Shown in pieces: positions 33,376 to 40,832 of a stretch of 51,010 nucleotides of DNA; the stretch's first letter is position 1; each line of letters begins with the position of its first letter. The position numbers and the translations under genes were made by a program. Source of the DNA: Desulfovibrio sp. JC022 (GTDB lineage: Bacteria; Desulfobacterota; Desulfovibrionia; Desulfovibrionales; Desulfovibrionaceae); NCBI RefSeq assembly GCF_010470665.1, contig NZ_VOPZ01000016.1:1-51010 (forward strand), given 5' to 3'. The notes under the pieces are model-generated. The model ran no database searches. It was given only the letters and a program-made list of their open reading frames with translations, and was not told where the DNA came from.

Positions 33376-33966
33376 ATGGCACAACAAAACAACGACAAAA
33401 CAACCCTGCTCCAGACAACCCTCGGCACCGCATTCCTCGGTGCAATCATCGGCGGCACCGGAGCGGCTGCAAAAGCAATCCGTGAAGTAAGCAACGAGCA
33501 GAAAAGCAAAGAGGAAGCTGTAATTGACGTTGCCAAGGAAGCCGGAGCAACAGCTGTTGCGGCGGGCATATCCGCTGCGGCAGTCGGTGCTCTTAAACTC
33601 GGCCCGGTCCTATCCACAGTAGGCATCATTGCCGTGGCAACCGGAACAAAATACGCCATGGACAGCGTACTCAAGCCTGCTGAAGCTCTTGCGGAAGTGA
33701 AGACTCCGGCCAAGAAAAAGCATGCTCCTCTGGTTATGGAACCTAAGACCAAACCGAAGAAAAAACATGCGCCTCTGGTTATGGAATCCAAAGACGAAAA
33801 ACCCAAGAAGACTACTGCTAAAAAAGATACAGCTGAAAAAGAAACCACCAAGAAGACAGCAACCCGAAAAGCAGCACCTAAGAAAACTACTACAAAAAAA
33901 ACAGCCACCCAAAAGACTGAAGCACCCAAGACTGACTCCGGCAAAACCGAAACCACTGAAAAATAG
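33376..33966 (+). CDS. Glycine-rich membrane protein with basic Lys/Thr-rich tail
   Basis: This 196-residue protein has a hydrophobic N-terminal half with GxxxG-like patterns (TLGTAFLGAIIGGTGAAAKA and SAAAVGALKLGPVLSTVGII) and a C-terminal, histone-H1-like tail (about residues 113-196) rich in Lys, Thr and Ala. The peptide KKKHAPLVME occurs twice (113-122, 128-137). The membrane half is paralogous to the protein at 40103-40453, which lacks this tail. Such a tail could bind a mineral, phosphate polymer or nucleic acid; this is inference. ATG 33376 has a ribosome site (gaagga); no named family is claimed. Confidence 0.7.
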   Translation: MAQQNNDKTTLLQTTLGTAFLGAIIGGTGAAAKAIREVSNEQKSKEEAVIDVAKEAGATAVAAGISAAAVGALKLGPVLSTVGIIAVATGTKYAMDSVLKPAEALAEVKTPAKKKHAPLVMEPKTKPKKKHAPLVMESKDEKPKKTTAKKDTAEKETTKKTATRKAAPKKTTTKKTATQKTEAPKTDSGKTETTEK

Positions 33967-33990
33967 CGGACAAACGCAAGGAATAAAAAA

Positions 33991-34347
33991 GTGAACGACT
34001 ATATTAACCAGCCCCAGCCCGGCACTTCTCCCGACGAAACCGTTACCCAGTCCAGCACCGAGAATTTCGTTGTGCAGCAACCTACCCAGACCGCAGTAAC
34101 CACCGCCCCGGTAACTGCTCCGGCAACTACTGATTCCTCCCTGACTTCATGGGTAAATGTAACCAACACAGACTATCTCAAAGGACTGGCTCTCGGCGCA
34201 GGTATCGCCCTTGTTGCAACCAACCCAACCGTGCAGAAAGCAGTGGTCTCCGGTACTGTCAAACTCTGGGCTGCCCTTCAGGGGGGAGTTGAAGAGCTGA
34301 AAGAACAGGTTCAGGACGCAAAAGCGGAAATCAGCCAGCAGGATTAG
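33991..34347 (+). CDS. YtxH-like glycine-zipper membrane protein
   Basis: This 118-residue protein (GTG start, ribosome site caagga) has a Pro/Thr/Gln-rich N-terminus, one glycine-rich hydrophobic segment (about residues 63-80, LKGLALGAGIALVATNPTV) and a C-terminal charged helix with 'VEELKEQVQDAKAE'. That ending matches 'TNEVKEMINDAKAE' in the protein at 39865-40086, so the two are paralogues from the two operons. The function is not known; membrane curvature or compartment assembly is possible. Gene order HMA-like, glycine-rich, YtxH-like is shared between the two operons. Confidence 0.68.
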   Translation: MNDYINQPQPGTSPDETVTQSSTENFVVQQPTQTAVTTAPVTAPATTDSSLTSWVNVTNTDYLKGLALGAGIALVATNPTVQKAVVSGTVKLWAALQGGVEELKEQVQDAKAEISQQD

Positions 34348-34396
34348 TGCGGCTTTTTAAGCCAATCACTACAAGACTGAACCAACATTCACTTTA

Positions 34397-34422
34397 TGCA
34401 TTAAATACTCGAATTTGATGCA
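34397..34422. promoter_or_regulatory. Inverted repeat upstream of the second ATPase gene
   Basis: TGCATTAAAT (34397-34406) and ATTTGATGCA (34413-34422) form arms with 9 of 10 matches and a 6-base spacer, 23 bases before ATG 34446. The 98-base gap also holds GGCTTTTTAAGCC (34351-34363). Possible operator, attenuator or processing hairpin. Confidence 0.4.
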
Positions 34423-34445
34423 CGCTATCTTTGCGGAGAAAAAAA

Positions 34446-36584
34446 ATGACCGTGAAAGCGGAACAAAAGAAAAAAGCCTTCACCATTGCTCATGAGGTCA
34501 AGAAAAGAATCCGGCTGCGCAGCCGCAGGCTTTTCGATCCCTCGCTGGACCTCAATTATCTTGAAGCAATGGCTGAAAACCTTCCCGGCGTATCCAGTGT
34601 CAGGACCAATAAGTGGGGTTCGAGCATTGTGATTGAATATGACGGCAACCGGAAAAACCGGGAACGCATCCTCAATCTGCTCGAAAACATTCCCATGGAA
34701 GCATACATGCCCGGAGGAACGCATTCCGAAAAAGTTTCCCTACCCACAGTGGCAGCGCAAGGGGCTACAGCAGCACTCACTCCCTTCATGCCCCCCGAAG
34801 CAGCAGCTCCGGCCAGTTGGCTCATGGGCATGCCGACTATGCTCGAAGGTCTACATACCCTGCTTTATGACGGCGTAAAAGTTGAAGTGCTCGATGCTTC
34901 GGCAGTAGCCTTTTCCCTGCTTAGACAGGACTATTTTACGGCCAACGCCATTGTGGCCATGCTCGGCCTTGGTTCCTACATGGAAGGACTGGCCGAGAAA
35001 AAATCAGACGACCTGCTCAAAAGCCTACTCCGTCCGCAAGTGGAGATGGTCTGGGTTGAGCGCGATGCGCAGGAAGTCCAGATTGAATTCACTGAACTGG
35101 TCGTCGGCGATCTGGTCATCTGCGGTTCCGGGGAACTGATCCCTGTGGACGGCGTGGTTGTCGACGGTGACGCCGCCCTGAACCAGAGTTCTATTACCGG
35201 GGAATCCCTGCCTGTTGCCGTTACCGAAGGAGACGAAGTCCTTTCTGGAGCGGTTGTTGAAGACGGACGCATCAAAATCTCGGCCAGCAACGTCGGCGGC
35301 GAAACCAGCATGGCCCGCATCGGAAGATTTCTTGAAAACTCCCTGCGCACCCAGTCCACCTCCCAGAAAAAAAGCGACGAACTGGCCGATAAACTGGTGC
35401 CCATCACCTTCGGGCTCGGTCTGGGGCTCTTCGCCCTGACCCGCGACATCACCCGTGCGGCATCTGTGCTTACCGTTGACTATTCCTGCGCCATCAAGCT
35501 AGCCTCACCTGTGGCTGTAAAAACAGGCATGCATGCGGCAGGACACAGCGGAGTGCTGCTCAAAGGTGCGCAGGCACTGGACAACCTGGCCCGCATCGAT
35601 ACTATTGTCTTTGACAAAACCGGAACCCTGACCAGAGGCGACTTGCAGGTTGCCGACATTATGCCCCAGCCGGGCATGTCAGCAGAAGAACTGCTCGCAC
35701 TGGCCGCCGGAGCGGAAGAACACTACTCCCACCCGGTAGCCCGCGCAGTTGTGGCTGAAGCCAAAGCCCGCGAACTGGAACTGCCGCCCATCAGTCAGGT
35801 CGACTTTATCGTCGCCCACGGCGTTTCTGCCTATGTTGATGGGAAACAGGTTCTGGTGGGCAGCCGCCATTTCCTTGAAGACGACGAAGGCGTGGACTGC
35901 TCCGACGTGGAGGATGAAGGCAAGAAGCTCCGCTCCACCGGAAATTCTTTGCTCTATGTTGCCCGCTCAGGAAAACTGCTTGGGCTGATAGCCCTGCGCG
36001 ACGAACTGCGCGAAGAAGCCTCTGAGGCCATGGCAATGCTCAAAGAGCGTGGCATCAAAAAAATTGTCATGCTCACCGGGGACCATCAGGATACAGCCAA
36101 AGCAATTGCCGCCGAACTGGACTGTATTGATGAAGTGCACTGGGAACTCAAACCCGAAGACAAGGCCGATCTGGTCAAGCAGCTTCAGGAATCCGGCGAT
36201 TTCCTCGCCTTTGCCGGAGACGGGGTCAACGATGCCCCGGCACTGGTTTCCGCCGATGTGGGTATCTGCATGCCCGGCGGTGCGGACCTTGCCCGCGAAT
36301 CCGCACAGGTGGTCCTACTTGAAGACGACCTGCGCATTCTGGCCGTGGCCCGCGATGTAGCCGAAAACACCCAGCATGTGTTAAAAAGATGTTTTCAGGC
36401 CGCAGTGGGCATCAACTCCGCAGTTCTCGTCGGAGCCACCACCGGAAAACTTTCCCCGGTTGTCTCCGCCTTCCTGCACAACGCCAGCACACTGGGCATT
36501 CTGGGCTACGCAGCCACAGCAGGCCGCAAGAAACCGGCTTCCGCAGACCTGATTCCCTCTGCCGCAACTCAGGAGAAGAACTAA
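34446..36584 (+). CDS. P1B-type ATPase with SCA motif and Arg-rich N-terminus
   Basis: This 712-residue P-type ATPase has the full catalytic set: TGES (residues 251-254), DKTGT with Asp390, 'HYSHPVAR' HP motif and 'GDGVNDAPAL'. In the ion-binding membrane helix the usual CPC is replaced by SCA (347-349, 'VDYSCAIKLASP'), typical of the divergent class that I recall as P1B-6. Its N-terminus carries 'HEVKKRIRLRSRR' then an HMA-like fold ending 'SSIVIEYDGN', with no metal-binding CxxC. It is about 40% similar by eye to the ATPase at 37328. Start ATG 34446 has a GGAG-like site. It is a strong candidate for the FezB-like iron transporter of the cluster. Confidence 0.85.
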   Translation: MTVKAEQKKKAFTIAHEVKKRIRLRSRRLFDPSLDLNYLEAMAENLPGVSSVRTNKWGSSIVIEYDGNRKNRERILNLLENIPMEAYMPGGTHSEKVSLPTVAAQGATAALTPFMPPEAAAPASWLMGMPTMLEGLHTLLYDGVKVEVLDASAVAFSLLRQDYFTANAIVAMLGLGSYMEGLAEKKSDDLLKSLLRPQVEMVWVERDAQEVQIEFTELVVGDLVICGSGELIPVDGVVVDGDAALNQSSITGESLPVAVTEGDEVLSGAVVEDGRIKISASNVGGETSMARIGRFLENSLRTQSTSQKKSDELADKLVPITFGLGLGLFALTRDITRAASVLTVDYSCAIKLASPVAVKTGMHAAGHSGVLLKGAQALDNLARIDTIVFDKTGTLTRGDLQVADIMPQPGMSAEELLALAAGAEEHYSHPVARAVVAEAKARELELPPISQVDFIVAHGVSAYVDGKQVLVGSRHFLEDDEGVDCSDVEDEGKKLRSTGNSLLYVARSGKLLGLIALRDELREEASEAMAMLKERGIKKIVMLTGDHQDTAKAIAAELDCIDEVHWELKPEDKADLVKQLQESGDFLAFAGDGVNDAPALVSADVGICMPGGADLARESAQVVLLEDDLRILAVARDVAENTQHVLKRCFQAAVGINSAVLVGATTGKLSPVVSAFLHNASTLGILGYAATAGRKKPASADLIPSAATQEKN

Positions 36585-37327
36585 TGTATACAAGCTTATT
36601 CAATGCCCCCACCGGGGTTCCGCTCAAAATATCACGTATAAACGATGAAGATCTGGAAGCCCGCATGGGCCGCATGGGGCTTTTCATCGGCGGGGAAATC
36701 ACCCGCCTTGATGAAGAGGTAGCCCTGCAGACCATCCGGGTCAAAGGTCCCAAGGGTGAAGTTGTCCTTGGCGGAGGCATGGGTGGTAAAGTTATTGCCC
36801 ACCTTGATGACGGACGCATGGTTCCCCTGCTGGAAATGAAACCCGGCGAAACAGGACATGTGGAATGCGTCACCGCCGGAGGTCCCCTGCGTGAAGGCAT
36901 GGAAGCCCTAGGCCTGAAGGATGACGATAACATTGAAATGATCCGCATCCTGCCGCCCATGGAATTTGTCGCCGTGATCGAAGGACGCGGGCGCATCCGC
37001 CTTGCCGAAGGCATGGCCGCCAAAATTCTCGGACACATGGGCGATATTGAATGCCAGTTCGCCAATGCCCAGGCCGGGGTTGATTTTGTGGTCGACAAAA
37101 TCATCGGCGGCAAACGCGCACAGCGGGCCATCGGTTCCCTTGAAATCACCCCCGGACTGACCCTGCGTCTGGAATCCGTGGAAAAAGCCCCCAGCTACCA
37201 GATGACCGGACGCAGTCGCTGCGTCATCAACACCCATGAAGGGTTGCGTTTGTTCCTGCGCCACGACCAGTCGGACATGGTCATCGTCACCTATGACGAT
37301 GAAGACGAGACCGGGGAAGAAGCATAA
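36584..37327 (+). CDS. Tandem FeoA-domain protein between two P-type ATPases
   Basis: This 247-residue protein contains two SH3-like FeoA domains: about residues 5-85 ('LEARMGRMGLFIGGEITRL') and 88-165 ('LREGMEALGLKDDDNIEMI'). Standard FeoA is about 75-90 residues with one domain. A further C-terminal part (165-247) ends in an acidic tail (DDEDETGEEA). It starts at an ATG overlapping the upstream ATPase stop (TAATG) and is followed without a gap by the next ATPase. FeoA domains usually regulate or stabilise the FeoB iron channel; a similar role with these ATPases is inferred. The open frame extends upstream inside the ATPase gene without support. Confidence 0.78.
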   Translation: MYTSLFNAPTGVPLKISRINDEDLEARMGRMGLFIGGEITRLDEEVALQTIRVKGPKGEVVLGGGMGGKVIAHLDDGRMVPLLEMKPGETGHVECVTAGGPLREGMEALGLKDDDNIEMIRILPPMEFVAVIEGRGRIRLAEGMAAKILGHMGDIECQFANAQAGVDFVVDKIIGGKRAQRAIGSLEITPGLTLRLESVEKAPSYQMTGRSRCVINTHEGLRLFLRHDQSDMVIVTYDDEDETGEEA

Positions 37328-39412
37328 ATGAGCACAGCAAAAGCTCACGGACCGCGCATAGTCCATGAGACTGCCAAAAGAATCCGCTTCAAATGGTCCA
37401 AACTTCTCAGCCCGGAACTTGACCCGGATTATCTGGAGGCGTGGCTCAGCAACCTGCCCGGTGTGGATGCGGCAAGAATCAATCCCCCGGCCCGCAGTCT
37501 GGTCATTAAATATGATGGCACAACGGACAGCCGCGAACAGATTCTCGCCGGCTTTGAGCGCATTCCCAGTGATGCTTTCGGGAAAAAGGCACTTGCCAAG
37601 CGCAGGCGCAGATTGATTGACGCCGCCTTCAGCGCACATCTTGCCGCAGTCCTGCCCTTCGTGCCTCCGGCTGTACAGGCCCCTGTAGCCATTGCCATGG
37701 GCGGCCCGGTGGTGCTCAGCGGACTTGATTCCTTGATCAACGAAGGGCTTACGGCCCGTGTACTTGATATGACCACCATCGGAGCCAGTCTGCTCAGAAC
37801 CGATTTCACCACCGCCGCTTCAATCGCGGCCATGGTGGTAGTCGGTGATTATCTGCGCACCATGACCGACGATAAATCCAACTCCCTGCTCAAAAGCCTG
37901 ACCGCCGATCCGGTGGACAAGGTCTGGGTCAAACGGGACGGCAAAGAACAGGGCATCAGCTTCGATGAAGTCAAAATCGGAGATACAGTCCTTTGCGGCA
38001 ACGGAGATCTGGTCGCTGTGGATGGAGTGGTCACAAAAGGTGAAGCCCTGCTCGATAAAAGTTCCATCACCGGGGAATCAACTCCGGTCATGGTCACTGC
38101 GGGTGATGAAATCATTTCGGGAAGCGTGGTTGTGGAAGGCAAGCTGGCGATTTCCGCCACACAGACCGGTGCCGACACCAGCATGGCCCGCATTGCCGAG
38201 TTCATGACCCGTGCATTGCAGGAACAATCCAAAGCCGAGAAACAAAGTGACCGCCTTGCCGATGCCCTCACTCCCATTACCCTCGGCCTTGGCGCGGCCC
38301 TTTACGCTGTCACCGGCGACATGGAACGGGCTCTGTCCGTGCTGACCATTGATTTCGCCTGCGCGGTAAAATTCCCCGCCCCGGTGGTCATCAAGACTTC
38401 CATGCACACCGCCGCCAAAGAGGGCATACTCTTTAAGAGCGGATCGGCCCTTGAATATCTGGCCGAGGTTGATGCCATCGTCTTTGACAAAACCGGAACC
38501 CTGACCAAAGGCGAACTGGCTATCACAGACATCGAACTCTGCGCCGATTATGATGAAGATGAATTCATCAGGCTGGCCTCGGCGGTCGAAGACCGTTACG
38601 GGCACCCTGTCGGTTTGGCTATCATCCGCAATGCCGAGGAACGGAATCTGACTCCCCGCCCGGCAACGGAAATCGATCTGACCATTGCCCACGGTGTCAG
38701 CGGCATGGTGGGTGGGAAACTGATCCGGGTCGGCAACCGCCATTTTATTGCTGATGATTGCGGGGTGGACTGCTCCGCTGTTTCCGAAAAAGCAGCAGAA
38801 CTACGCGCTGAAGGCAAAACCCTTGTCTATGTTTCCGCTGGCGGAAAGCTGATCGGTATTGCCGCGCTCATGGACACCATTCGTGATGAAGCCGCAGAGA
38901 TTGTTGAATCATTAAAGGAAAACGGCATCAAAAAAGTAATCATGCTTACCGGGGACCATAAAGGAACCGCCGATTTTTTCGCCGCGCAGTTCCCGCACGT
39001 GGATGAAATCAGGGCTGAACTGACCCCGGACAAAAAGACAGCCGAGGTAAAAAGACTTCAGGATGAAGGATACAAAGTCGCGGTAGTGGGTGACGGAGTA
39101 AATGATGCCCCGGCCTTCACTGTAGCGAACGTGGGAATCTGCATGTCCCAAAGTACCGGACTGGCCCGTGAATCCGCACAAATTGTCCTGACCAAGAATT
39201 CCCTGCACGGACTGCTTGATGCACGGAACATTTCACTGCGGGTTAATACCATCCTGAAGAACTGTTTCCGGGCCGGGGTGGGAGTCAATGTGGGACTCAT
39301 GGGCGCAGCCACTGCCGGGCTGCTTAAGCCCACCGCAGCAGCAGCCCTGCATAACCTGAACACCTTCGCCATACTCGGCGCGGCCGCCTGGAGTTCATCC
39401 CGAAAAATATAG
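37328..39412 (+). CDS. P1B-type ATPase with ACA motif and Arg-rich N-terminus
   Basis: This 694-residue P-type ATPase has TGES (residues 248-251), DKTGT with Asp387, HP in 'YGHPVG' and 'GDGVNDAPAF'. The usual CPC site reads ACA (about 344-346; 'TIDFACAVKFPAPV'), differing from the other two ATPases here. The N-terminus has 'HETAKRIRFKWSKLL' and an HMA-like fold ending 'SLVIKYDGT', paralogous to the ATPase at 34446. No CxxC is present. The gene starts immediately after the FeoA-like gene and ends the + operon. Metal specificity cannot be read from the sequence; iron is inferred from the neighbours. Confidence 0.85.
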   Translation: MSTAKAHGPRIVHETAKRIRFKWSKLLSPELDPDYLEAWLSNLPGVDAARINPPARSLVIKYDGTTDSREQILAGFERIPSDAFGKKALAKRRRRLIDAAFSAHLAAVLPFVPPAVQAPVAIAMGGPVVLSGLDSLINEGLTARVLDMTTIGASLLRTDFTTAASIAAMVVVGDYLRTMTDDKSNSLLKSLTADPVDKVWVKRDGKEQGISFDEVKIGDTVLCGNGDLVAVDGVVTKGEALLDKSSITGESTPVMVTAGDEIISGSVVVEGKLAISATQTGADTSMARIAEFMTRALQEQSKAEKQSDRLADALTPITLGLGAALYAVTGDMERALSVLTIDFACAVKFPAPVVIKTSMHTAAKEGILFKSGSALEYLAEVDAIVFDKTGTLTKGELAITDIELCADYDEDEFIRLASAVEDRYGHPVGLAIIRNAEERNLTPRPATEIDLTIAHGVSGMVGGKLIRVGNRHFIADDCGVDCSAVSEKAAELRAEGKTLVYVSAGGKLIGIAALMDTIRDEAAEIVESLKENGIKKVIMLTGDHKGTADFFAAQFPHVDEIRAELTPDKKTAEVKRLQDEGYKVAVVGDGVNDAPAFTVANVGICMSQSTGLARESAQIVLTKNSLHGLLDARNISLRVNTILKNCFRAGVGVNVGLMGAATAGLLKPTAAAALHNLNTFAILGAAAWSSSRKI

Positions 39413-39413
39413 T

Positions 39414-39625
39414 TTGGATGCGCTTCGCGCTTTTTGATTGAAAGATTTCGCCTCCGGCGGCTTAAACCCTTTTAGTAGGGCTTCGCCAGCTTTTTATTCA
39501 AAGATAGTCTTAGCGAGCTACTTGCGAAGCATAACCAAAACGTCTTTTGGGAAGAGGGGATGGGGTCTGGGGAAGGGGAGAAACCCTTTTTGGGCGTTAG
39601 CAAAAGGTTTTCTCCCCTTCCCCAG
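39414..39625. repeat. Mosaic palindromic intergenic element, copy 2 with long hairpin
   Basis: The first part repeats the element at 17372 (GGATGCGCTTCGCGCTTTT, then GATTTCGCCTCCGGCGG). Further on is a long imperfect hairpin, arms of 17 bases CTGGGGAAGGGGAGAAA at 39567-39583 and its reverse complement ending at 39625. The stretch between the convergent operons holds no gene that I can support. Confidence 0.75.
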
Positions 39626-39642
39626 CCGCCGGAGGCTTATCA

Positions 39643-39682
39643 AAAAAGCCCATGTTTCCGTGACCGGGAACATGGGCTTTTT
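39643..39682. terminator. Bidirectional intrinsic terminator between convergent operons
   Basis: Arms AAAAAGCCCATGTTTCC (39643-39659) and GGGAACATGGGCTTTTT (39666-39682) match with one mismatch and enclose a short loop. There is a U-run at both ends, so it can stop transcripts from the + operon and from the - operon. The last - gene ends at 39704. Confidence 0.88.
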
Positions 39683-39703
39683 GATCTTCATTTGAGGGAC
39701 TGA

Positions 39704-39850
39704 CTATTTACCGCGCTTGCCGCCGCCTTTTTTCGCGACAAGTCCGCCCTTTCTATGGGTATGGCGATGACGGTTTTTACCGCCGAATATCATGGGGACC
39801 AAAACAAGAGCCGAAACAGCTCCCAATGCAAAGGTAAACAGAGAATTCAT
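39704..39850 (-). CDS. 48-residue membrane peptide with His/Arg/Lys tail
   Basis: This short gene encodes MNSLFTFALGAVSALVLVPM followed by a basic tail with HRHTHRK and a KKGGGKRGK ending. A clear ribosome site (agggaggg) precedes the ATG. One membrane helix (residues 5-22) is followed by a His-rich, positively charged tail that could bind metal or negatively charged mineral. It is last in the - operon with the same spacing as its neighbours, which supports it as a real gene. No family is recognised. Confidence 0.7.
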   Translation of the reverse strand: MNSLFTFALGAVSALVLVPMIFGGKNRHRHTHRKGGLVAKKGGGKRGK

Positions 39851-39864
39851 AATCCCTCCCTGAT

Positions 39865-40086
39865 CTATGCTTCAACCTCAGCTTCCGCCTTGGCGTCATT
39901 GATCATTTCTTTTACTTCGTTGGTTGCTTTCTGAAAAGTGTCAACGGTCCAGTCTTTAGCCTTGATACCGGCCTTGATGGTGGACTGGGTTGCTTTTTTA
40001 ACTGTTTCAGATTTGGTGGCTGCGTATCCTACAACACCGCCAACAACAGTGCCAGCTGCAAAAATAGCTACTCTTCCGAGACTCAT
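39865..40086 (-). CDS. YtxH-like glycine-zipper membrane protein, paralogue
   Basis: This 73-residue protein starts at ATG 40086 (ribosome site aaggag just upstream); longer open-frame starts are unsupported. A glycine-rich membrane segment (VAIFAAGTVVGGVVGYAAT, residues 6-24) is followed by a charged helix with 'TNEVKEMINDAKAE'. The C-terminal match to the + operon protein at 33991-34347 marks them as paralogues. Role inferred as a compartment membrane component. Confidence 0.72.
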   Translation of the reverse strand: MSLGRVAIFAAGTVVGGVVGYAATKSETVKKATQSTIKAGIKAKDWTVDTFQKATNEVKEMINDAKAEAEVEA

Positions 40087-40102
40087 AACTTTCTCCTTAC
40101 AT

Positions 40103-40453
40103 TTAAGCTGAAACTTCTTCAGCGTTGGGTTCAACTTCAATTTTGGATTCGGGTTTAAAAGCGAATTTCTTGTCCCAAAGATGTTTGGTTCCGGCGGCCA
40201 CGCCCACGATGCTGACTACTCCCAACAACCCGGTAAAACCTAGAATACCGGTCACCGCAACGCCCGCGGCTGTGGAAAGCCCGGTTCCAACCGCTTCTTT
40301 GCCGATGTCGGCTGCGGCTTCGCCTTTGGTCATTTCGCCATCGCTAATGCGTTTAATATCCTTGGCTGCTGCGACAGTAGCACCGACAACAGCACCCACA
40401 GTACCTGACGCGCTTACTGCGGCAGGGAGTAATACTCTGGAATCTACAGCCAT
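40103..40453 (-). CDS. Glycine-rich membrane protein, paralogue without basic tail
   Basis: This 116-residue protein has two hydrophobic Gly/Ala-rich segments (SASGTVGAVVGATVAAAKDI and TGILGFTGLLGVVSIVGVAA). It aligns across nearly its whole length with residues 13-98 of the protein at 33376-33966, including 'GE-A-DIGKEAVGTGLS' against 'EEAVIDVAKEAGATAVA'. It ends in a short acidic tail instead of the Lys/Thr-rich one. A good ribosome site (aaggag) precedes ATG 40453. Function is inferred only from context. Confidence 0.72.
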   Translation of the reverse strand: MAVDSRVLLPAAVSASGTVGAVVGATVAAAKDIKRISDGEMTKGEAAADIGKEAVGTGLSTAAGVAVTGILGFTGLLGVVSIVGVAAGTKHLWDKKFAFKPESKIEVEPNAEEVSA

Positions 40454-40484
40454 AACGAAACTCCTTAAAACCCGGAAACCGGGG

Positions 40485-40832
40485 TTAGTTCAAAAAAGTG
40501 GACAAATCAAAATTTACTACATCAGCCAGCTCCACTGCTGTTTCCTGAAACTCATCCGCACTGTCACAAGTAAAAAGTTTGTGCATGAGTTGCGGATCAA
40601 TAATTTCATCATCATACTGCATAGTCATGGAACGGGTCAGCGGATTGAATGATGTTTTATTGATTCCGGGCATATCCTGCCCCTTGGGCGGTCCGAAACC
40701 GTTCACCTTCACGTACTTTATTACCTTAGGATTGCCGATAACACCAAGGTCGAATTTGAGTTTCAGTTTTCCTGGAACATGGCTTCCTACGGTTATATGG
40801 TCACGAAGACCGAGCATGAGATCAAGATCCAT
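40485..40832 (-). CDS. Small HMA-like basic-motif protein, paralogue
   Basis: This 115-residue protein starts MDLDLMLGLRDHITVGSHVPG, then GKLKLKF, closely matching the + operon protein at 32343 (MDFQLLMELRDYLTIKHHVPG, RIRIKL). Lys replaces Arg in the basic strand. The ATG at 40832 overlaps the stop of the upstream gene (TGATG). It contains no Cys pairs. Together with the protein upstream it keeps two of the six Arg/Lys-motif HMA-like units found in this cluster. Confidence 0.72.
   Translation of the reverse strand: MDLDLMLGLRDHITVGSHVPGKLKLKFDLGVIGNPKVIKYVKVNGFGPPKGQDMPGINKTSFNPLTRSMTMQYDDEIIDPQLMHKLFTCDSADEFQETAVELADVVNFDLSTFLN

Noticed and set aside
36389-36583. Upstream extension of the FeoA-like gene inside the second ATPase
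   Set aside because: The natural start is ATG 36584 in a TAATG overlap; the extension is out of frame with the ATPase and has no support.
17372-39464. Attachment-site direct repeats bounding a mobile element
   Set aside because: The shared blocks are imperfect, palindromic and occur in several gaps, so they look like REP-type elements instead of att sites; no integrase is visible.
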